A stretch of 64,000 bases of DNA from Pilimelia terevasa. Its GTDB lineage: Bacteria > Actinomycetota > Actinomycetes > Mycobacteriales > Micromonosporaceae. How positions within the stretch are numbered: the first letter of the stretch is position 1; each line of letters begins with the position of its first letter. The stretch spans positions 1-64,000 of the forward strand of contig NZ_BMQC01000004.1 of the NCBI RefSeq assembly GCF_014647915.1, given 5' to 3'. A program made the position numbers and the translations under genes. Of this stretch, positions 60,130 through 64,000 are shown in pieces. The notes under the pieces were generated by a model, which saw only the letters and a list, made by a program, of their open reading frames with translations, did not search any database and was not told the DNA's origin.

Positions 60130-61957
60130 CCAGGGGTTCACCAGCTCGCTGGAGGTCACCGTGGACGGCGTGCCGCCGCCGGCCGACGTCTGGGGGCTGC
60201 TGGTGTCGGCGTACGTCGACGACAGCCGGAACCTGCCCGACCTGTTCGCGCTGCGCTTCCGGGACCCCGGGCGCACGGTCCTGGCCAAGGGGCGGTTCGC
60301 GATCGGGTCGGCGGTGCGGCTGACGGCGCGCGCCAGCGACGACCGGGCCGGGCCGCAGGTGCTGCTGGACGGCGAGATCACGGCGCTGGAGGCCGAACTG
60401 GACGCCGAGGGCAGCGTCACCGTGGTCCGCGGGCTGGACCGCGGGCACCGGCTGTTCCGGGGGCGCCGGGTGGCGGCGTACGAGAACATGAGCGTCGCCG
60501 ACATCGTCCGCAGGGTCGCCCGGCGCGCCGGCCTGCCGGTGGGCCACGTCGACGACGCGCCGGGCGTGGCCGGCGCCCCGCAGACCGAGGTGACCCAGGA
60601 GAACCTGTCGGACTGGGACTTCCTGCACCGCCTCGCCGACACGGCCGGGGCCGAAATCAACGTCGTGGCGGGGCGGCTGGAGTTCCGGGTGCCCCGGGCG
60701 CCGCGCAGCGCGCCGGGGTCCGGGACCCAGGCCAGCACCAGCCCGCTGGTGCTGGAGGCGGGGGCGAACCTGCTGAGCCTGCGGGCCGGCGTCACCGCCG
60801 CCGCCCAGGTGCCGCGGGTCGAGGTGCGCGGCTGGGACCCGGAGCACAAGCGCGCGGTCGTCGCCGTGGCCCCCGCGCAGGCGCCCAGCACCGAGATCCG
60901 CACCGACCCGGCCGCGCTGGCGGCCCTGTTCGCCAGCCCGCCGCTGGTGGCCACCGACGTGCCGTACCGGGGGACCCGGGCGGCGCAGACCGCCGCCGAC
61001 GCGCTCGCCGCGCAGGTGGCCGGCGCGTTCGCCGAACTCGACGGGACGGCCCGCGGCAACCCCGCGCTGCGGGCCGGCACCGCGGTGCGGCTGTCCGGGA
61101 TGGGCGCGGAGTTCGACGGCCGGTACACGCTGTCGGCGACCCGGCACACCTTCGACGCCGCCGGCTACACGACCGCGTTCGTGGTCAGCGGGCGGCAGGA
61201 GCGCAGCCTGTACGGGCTGGTCAGCCACGGCGGCGCGGTGACCGCGGCGCCGCGGGTGGCCGGTCTGGTGACCGCCGTGGTGTCCGACGTCCGCGACCCG
61301 GCGCAGCAGGGCCGGGTCCGGCTGAAGCTGCCGTGGCTGGCCGAGGACTACGTGACCGGCTGGGCCCGGACCGTCCAGGCCGGCGCCGGCCCGGGCCGGG
61401 GGACGCTGCTGCTGCCGGAGGTCGGCGACGAGGTGCTGGTCGGGTTCGAGCAGGGCCGCGTCGACGCCCCGTACGTGCTGGGCGGGCTGTACAACGGCAA
61501 GGACCTGCCGCCGTCCACCGCCGCCCCGGTGGTGGACGGCGGAAACGGCCAGGTGACGGGCCGGTACCTGGTGTCGCGCACCGGGCACCGGGTCGACCTG
61601 GCCGAGTCGACCGCGGTCGACGGCGTGACCGTGGCCACCGGCGACGGCCGGTACAAGCTGGTGCTGGACCGGAAGGGGACGACGGTCACCGTCGCCGCCG
61701 ACGGCACCGTCACGATCACCGGCAGCCGCGGCGTCACCGTCGACGCCGGTACCGGGGACCTGACCCTGCAGGGCAACAAGGTCGTCGTCCGGGCGCAGAC
61801 CGACGTGTCGGTGGATGCCGGCGGCCGCCTCAGCCTCGCCGGTACCGCCGGTGCCGCGCTGGAGGGCGCCGCGGTCAAGGTCGCCGGCCAGAGCCAGACC
61901 GAGGTCTCCGCCGCCGGGCCGGTCACGGTCCGCGGGGCGATCGTGCGGATCAACTGA
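60122..61957 (+). CDS. VgrG-like spike protein (Cis8)
   Basis: 611 residues. The N-terminal hub part (gp27-like) has ADVWGLLVSAYVDDSRNLPDLFALRFRD, SVADIVRRVARRAGL, and ENLSDWDFLHRLADTAGAE. The gp5 OB-fold is at about residues 380-450: VVSDVRDPAQQGRVRLKLPW, GTLLLPEVGDEVLVGFEQG, APYVLGGLYNGKDLPP. The C-terminal needle is a beta-helix with short hydrophobic repeats (TVTVAADGTVTITGSRGVTV, LTLQGNKVVVRAQTDVSV). No extra enzymatic domain is present. It forms the central spike on which the PAAR tip sits. Confidence 0.96.
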   Translation: MPNQGFTSSLEVTVDGVPPPADVWGLLVSAYVDDSRNLPDLFALRFRDPGRTVLAKGRFAIGSAVRLTARASDDRAGPQVLLDGEITALEAELDAEGSVTVVRGLDRGHRLFRGRRVAAYENMSVADIVRRVARRAGLPVGHVDDAPGVAGAPQTEVTQENLSDWDFLHRLADTAGAEINVVAGRLEFRVPRAPRSAPGSGTQASTSPLVLEAGANLLSLRAGVTAAAQVPRVEVRGWDPEHKRAVVAVAPAQAPSTEIRTDPAALAALFASPPLVATDVPYRGTRAAQTAADALAAQVAGAFAELDGTARGNPALRAGTAVRLSGMGAEFDGRYTLSATRHTFDAAGYTTAFVVSGRQERSLYGLVSHGGAVTAAPRVAGLVTAVVSDVRDPAQQGRVRLKLPWLAEDYVTGWARTVQAGAGPGRGTLLLPEVGDEVLVGFEQGRVDAPYVLGGLYNGKDLPPSTAAPVVDGGNGQVTGRYLVSRTGHRVDLAESTAVDGVTVATGDGRYKLVLDRKGTTVTVAADGTVTITGSRGVTVDAGTGDLTLQGNKVVVRAQTDVSVDAGGRLSLAGTAGAALEGAAVKVAGQSQTEVSAAGPVTVRGAIVRIN

Positions 61958-61972
61958 CGAGAGAGGTGCGCC

Positions 61973-62257
61973 ATGCCACCAGCCGCCCGCGTGGGCGACG
62001 TCACGGGACACCCGGGCGTCCTCACCCCGCCGGGGTGCCCCACCGTGCTCATCGGCGGTCTGCCGGCGGCGACGGTGGGCACGCTGCACTCGTGCGCCTT
62101 CCCGCCGCCGGCCGTCCACCCGCCGACCCCGGTGCTGCCGCCCGGCTGCCCCACGGTGCTCGTCGGGGGGCTGCCCGCCGCCCGGGTCGGCGACCTGACC
62201 GGCTGCGGGGCGCCGATCCTGCCGCCCGGCTGCCCGACCGTCCTGATCGGAGGCTGA
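61973..62257 (+). CDS. PAAR-repeat spike tip (Cis10)
   Basis: 94 residues; GAGAGAGG lies 7-9 bases before the ATG. Three copies of PPGCPTVLIGG/PPGCPTVLVGG and two of AARVGD make the PAAR fold. The gene ends exactly on the third repeat. Cys and His residues (GCPT x3, THLHSC-type: TLHSCAF, LTGCG) supply the metal that pins the conical tip. No C-terminal toxin extension, so this tip is purely structural and cargo must travel elsewhere in the particle. Confidence 0.96.
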   Translation: MPPAARVGDVTGHPGVLTPPGCPTVLIGGLPAATVGTLHSCAFPPPAVHPPTPVLPPGCPTVLVGGLPAARVGDLTGCGAPILPPGCPTVLIGG

Positions 62258-62259
62258 CG

Positions 62260-62742
62260 GTGTCCGTGGAGCCCGACCTCATCGGCGCCCGCTGGGCGTA
62301 CCCGGTCCGCACCGACGCCACCGGCGCGGTCGCGCTGGTCCGCGGCGACCGGGCGCTGGCCGAGAGCATCCGGCTGATCCTGGGCACCGCGCCCGGCGAG
62401 CGGCCGATGCGGCCGGCGTTCGGCTGCGCCATCCACGACCTCGTGTTCGCCCCGGCCGACGCGGCGACAGCGGGGCAGATCGCGTACGCGGTCCGGGTGG
62501 CGCTGGAGCTGTTCGAGCCGCGGATCACCGTGGACGACGTGCGGGTGAGCTTCGCCGACGCCGACGCCGGGGCGCTGCTGATCGACGTCCACTACACCGC
62601 GCGCAACAGCAACGACCCGCGCAACCTGGTGTTCCCGTTCTACGTGATCCCGCCGGAGGGCCGCGCCCCGGACCCGGCCGAGGTGGCCGCCGCCGCGGAC
62701 GCCCTCGACGCCGTGCCGCAGCGCCGGGCGGTGACCGCGTGA
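62260..62742 (+). CDS. Baseplate wedge protein gp25/GPW-like (Cis9)
   Basis: 160 residues from the GTG at 62260, with GGAGG 7 bases upstream. Core: IGARWAYPVRTDATGAVALVRGDRALAESIRLILGTAPGERPMRPAFGCAIHDLVF in parts: AESIRLILGTAPGERPMRP and FGCAIHDLVF, the EPR-type signature of gp25. The C-terminus contains FEPRITVDDVRVSFAD and NLVFPFYVIPPEG. It joins the sheath end to the wedge. Stop overlaps the next gene's GTG by 4 bp. Confidence 0.95.
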   Translation: MSVEPDLIGARWAYPVRTDATGAVALVRGDRALAESIRLILGTAPGERPMRPAFGCAIHDLVFAPADAATAGQIAYAVRVALELFEPRITVDDVRVSFADADAGALLIDVHYTARNSNDPRNLVFPFYVIPPEGRAPDPAEVAAAADALDAVPQRRAVTA

Positions 62743-64000
62743 GCCTGTCGCCGGAGCGCACGAGCCTGTCGCCGCCGTCGCTGGACGACCGCGGCTTCCA
62801 GGACCTGGTCGACGACGCCAGGCGGCTGGTCCACCGCCGCTGCCCCGAGTGGAGCGACCACAACATCTCCGACCCGGGGATCACGCTGATCGAGGCGTTC
62901 GCGGGTATGGTCGACCAGCTCATCTACCGCCTGAACCGGGTGCCCGAGAGCCACTACCGGCGGTTCCTGGAGCTGATCGGGGTCACGCCGCACCCCCCGA
63001 CCGCGGCGCGCGCGGAGCTGACGTTCTGGCTGTCGGCCCCGCAACCGGCGCCGGTGCGGGTCCCGGACGGCGCGGAGGTGGGCACCGTGCGCACCGAGCA
63101 GGAGGACCCGGTGCTGTTCACCGTCGCCGAGCCCCTGGACATCGTCCCCTGCGCCCTGGACCACCTGATCACCGCGCCGCGCCAGGGCGCGCCGGTGGTC
63201 CGGGACGCCGAGCTGGTGCTCGGCAACCCGATGCACTGCTTCGCCCCGACGCCGGAGCCCGGCGACACGGTGCTGTTCGGCCTCTCCGACCCGGTACCCC
63301 GCTGCGCGGTGCTGCTGCGGCTGGACTGCGACGTGCGCGGCGTCGGCGTGGACCCGCGCGACCCGCCGCTGGTCTGGGAGGCGTGGACCGGCGCCGACTG
63401 GGCGCCGTGCGCCCTGGACTCCGACGCCACCGGCGGCCTGAACCGGGCCGGCGACGTCGTCGTGCACGTCCCGGCCGGGCACGCCGCGTCGGTCATCGCC
63501 CAGCAGCGGGCGGCGTGGCTGCGCTGCCGGGTCGTCGAGCCGGCGGCCGGCCAGCCCTTCTACAGCTCCTCGCCGACGATCCGGGCGGCCGCCGCGCAGA
63601 CCGTCGGCGGGAGCACCGGGGCCGTCCACGCCGGACTGGTCACCGACGAGGTGGTCGGGCTGTCCGAGGGCGTGGCCGGGCAGCGGTTCCGGCTGCGCCG
63701 CCGGCCGGTCGTCCCCGGCGCGGACGCCCTCGTGCTCCAGGTCTCCACCGGCGAGGGCTGGCAGCAGTGGCGGCAGGTCGACTCGTTCGCCGACTCCGGC
63801 CCCGCCGACCCGCACTTCACGCTGGACGCCGCGGCCGGCGAGATCCGGCTCGGGCCGGCGGTCCGCGAGCCGGACGGCACGCTGCGCGCGTACGGGGCGG
63901 TGCCGCCGCAGGGGGCGGCGCTGCGGGCCGCGCGGTACCGCCACGGCGGCGGCCGGGCCGGCAACGTGGCCGCCGGCCTGCTGCGGGTCCTGCGCGACCC
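62739..64000 (+). CDS. Baseplate wedge protein gp6/J-like (Cis11), partial at window edge
   Basis: At least 420 residues visible; the gene runs off the right edge. N-terminus: LDDRGFQDLVDDARRLVHRRCPEWSDHN, SDPGITLIEAFAGMVDQLIYRLNRVPESHYRRFLELIG in parts, then ARAELTFWLSAPQPAPVRVPDG. This is the start of the putative baseplate assembly family (Afp11/Pvc11-like). Middle segments EAWTGADWAPC and VLQVSTGEGWQQWRQVDSFADSGPADPHF repeat the beta-rich modules of this family. It builds the wedge ring together with the next protein (Cis12), which must lie beyond the window. GTGA overlap with cis9. Confidence 0.9.
   Translation, partial: MSLSPERTSLSPPSLDDRGFQDLVDDARRLVHRRCPEWSDHNISDPGITLIEAFAGMVDQLIYRLNRVPESHYRRFLELIGVTPHPPTAARAELTFWLSAPQPAPVRVPDGAEVGTVRTEQEDPVLFTVAEPLDIVPCALDHLITAPRQGAPVVRDAELVLGNPMHCFAPTPEPGDTVLFGLSDPVPRCAVLLRLDCDVRGVGVDPRDPPLVWEAWTGADWAPCALDSDATGGLNRAGDVVVHVPAGHAASVIAQQRAAWLRCRVVEPAAGQPFYSSSPTIRAAAAQTVGGSTGAVHAGLVTDEVVGLSEGVAGQRFRLRRRPVVPGADALVLQVSTGEGWQQWRQVDSFADSGPADPHFTLDAAAGEIRLGPAVREPDGTLRAYGAVPPQGAALRAARYRHGGGRAGNVAAGLLRVLRD

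Noticed and set aside
61973-62257. PAAR protein as a toxin carrier
   Set aside because: The gene ends directly after the third PAAR repeat and has no C-terminal extension.

Overview
The window is about 64 kb of very GC-rich DNA with frequent GTG starts, many 1-4 bp gene overlaps and short or absent 5' leaders. The gene set points to an actinobacterium: a priA-type hisA, an actinobacterial stand-alone rpsD, a CU044_5270-family protein beside an ECF sigma factor, an IdeR/DtxR-like iron box, type VII secretion accessory genes and an actinobacterial contractile injection system. A member of the Micromonosporaceae is my best inference, but no rRNA is present to confirm it. I see no tRNA, rRNA or CRISPR array. 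|| Layout. 1-0.6 kb: the C-terminal end of an IS3-type transposase, then about 500 bp of unassigned DNA. 0.6-10.2 kb: a solute-binding protein with a partner membrane protein, the helicase HrpA, a secreted I36-type protease inhibitor, an ECF sigma factor with a membrane partner, and an EcsC-family protein. 10.2-16 kb: a histidine operon (hisD-hisC-hisB-small membrane gene-hisH-small membrane gene-priA-hisF). 16-26.5 kb: a divergent YczE/MocR pair, a TIGR03085 protein, a heterodimeric ABC exporter, ribosomal protein S4, a gene behind an iron box, and an ABC-2 exporter operon ending in a TetR gene. 26.6-33.4 kb: hisI-trpE-TrpM-like gene, then trpC-trpB-trpA-lgt. No trpF is present, which fits a bifunctional PriA. 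33.3-37 kb: a small hydrolase and a three-gene type VII secretion accessory operon (EspC-like, PPE-like Pro-rich, mycosin). 37.4-41.2 kb: pyk-tesB, a carbohydrate-binding-like anchored protein and a small conserved protein. || 41.2-64 kb (right edge): a contractile injection system (eCIS) locus. It has a flanking membrane protein, a LuxR-type regulator with a degenerate receiver, a secreted beta-propeller protein, a DUF4255 sheath terminator (Cis16), an AAA+ ATPase (Cis15), a DUF4157 protein and a divergently placed 1204-residue putative cargo/toxin. Then come sheath (Cis2), tube (Cis1), a CxxC protein, a 52-residue gene, a Pro/Ala-rich 821-residue protein, a second tube-like protein, the LysM baseplate protein (Cis7), VgrG-like spike (Cis8), PAAR tip (Cis10), gp25 wedge (Cis9) and the start of a gp6/J-like wedge (Cis11), which runs off the window. 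|| The most interesting features are the putative cargo with an unassigned C-terminal module, a near-identical 15-bp element upstream of both the sheath and the baseplate modules, a MocR operator array that appears to override codon usage and brings in a TTA codon, and a repeated leaderless-promoter pattern (TANNNT, then 6-9 bases to the start codon) at housekeeping genes and at the eCIS flank.
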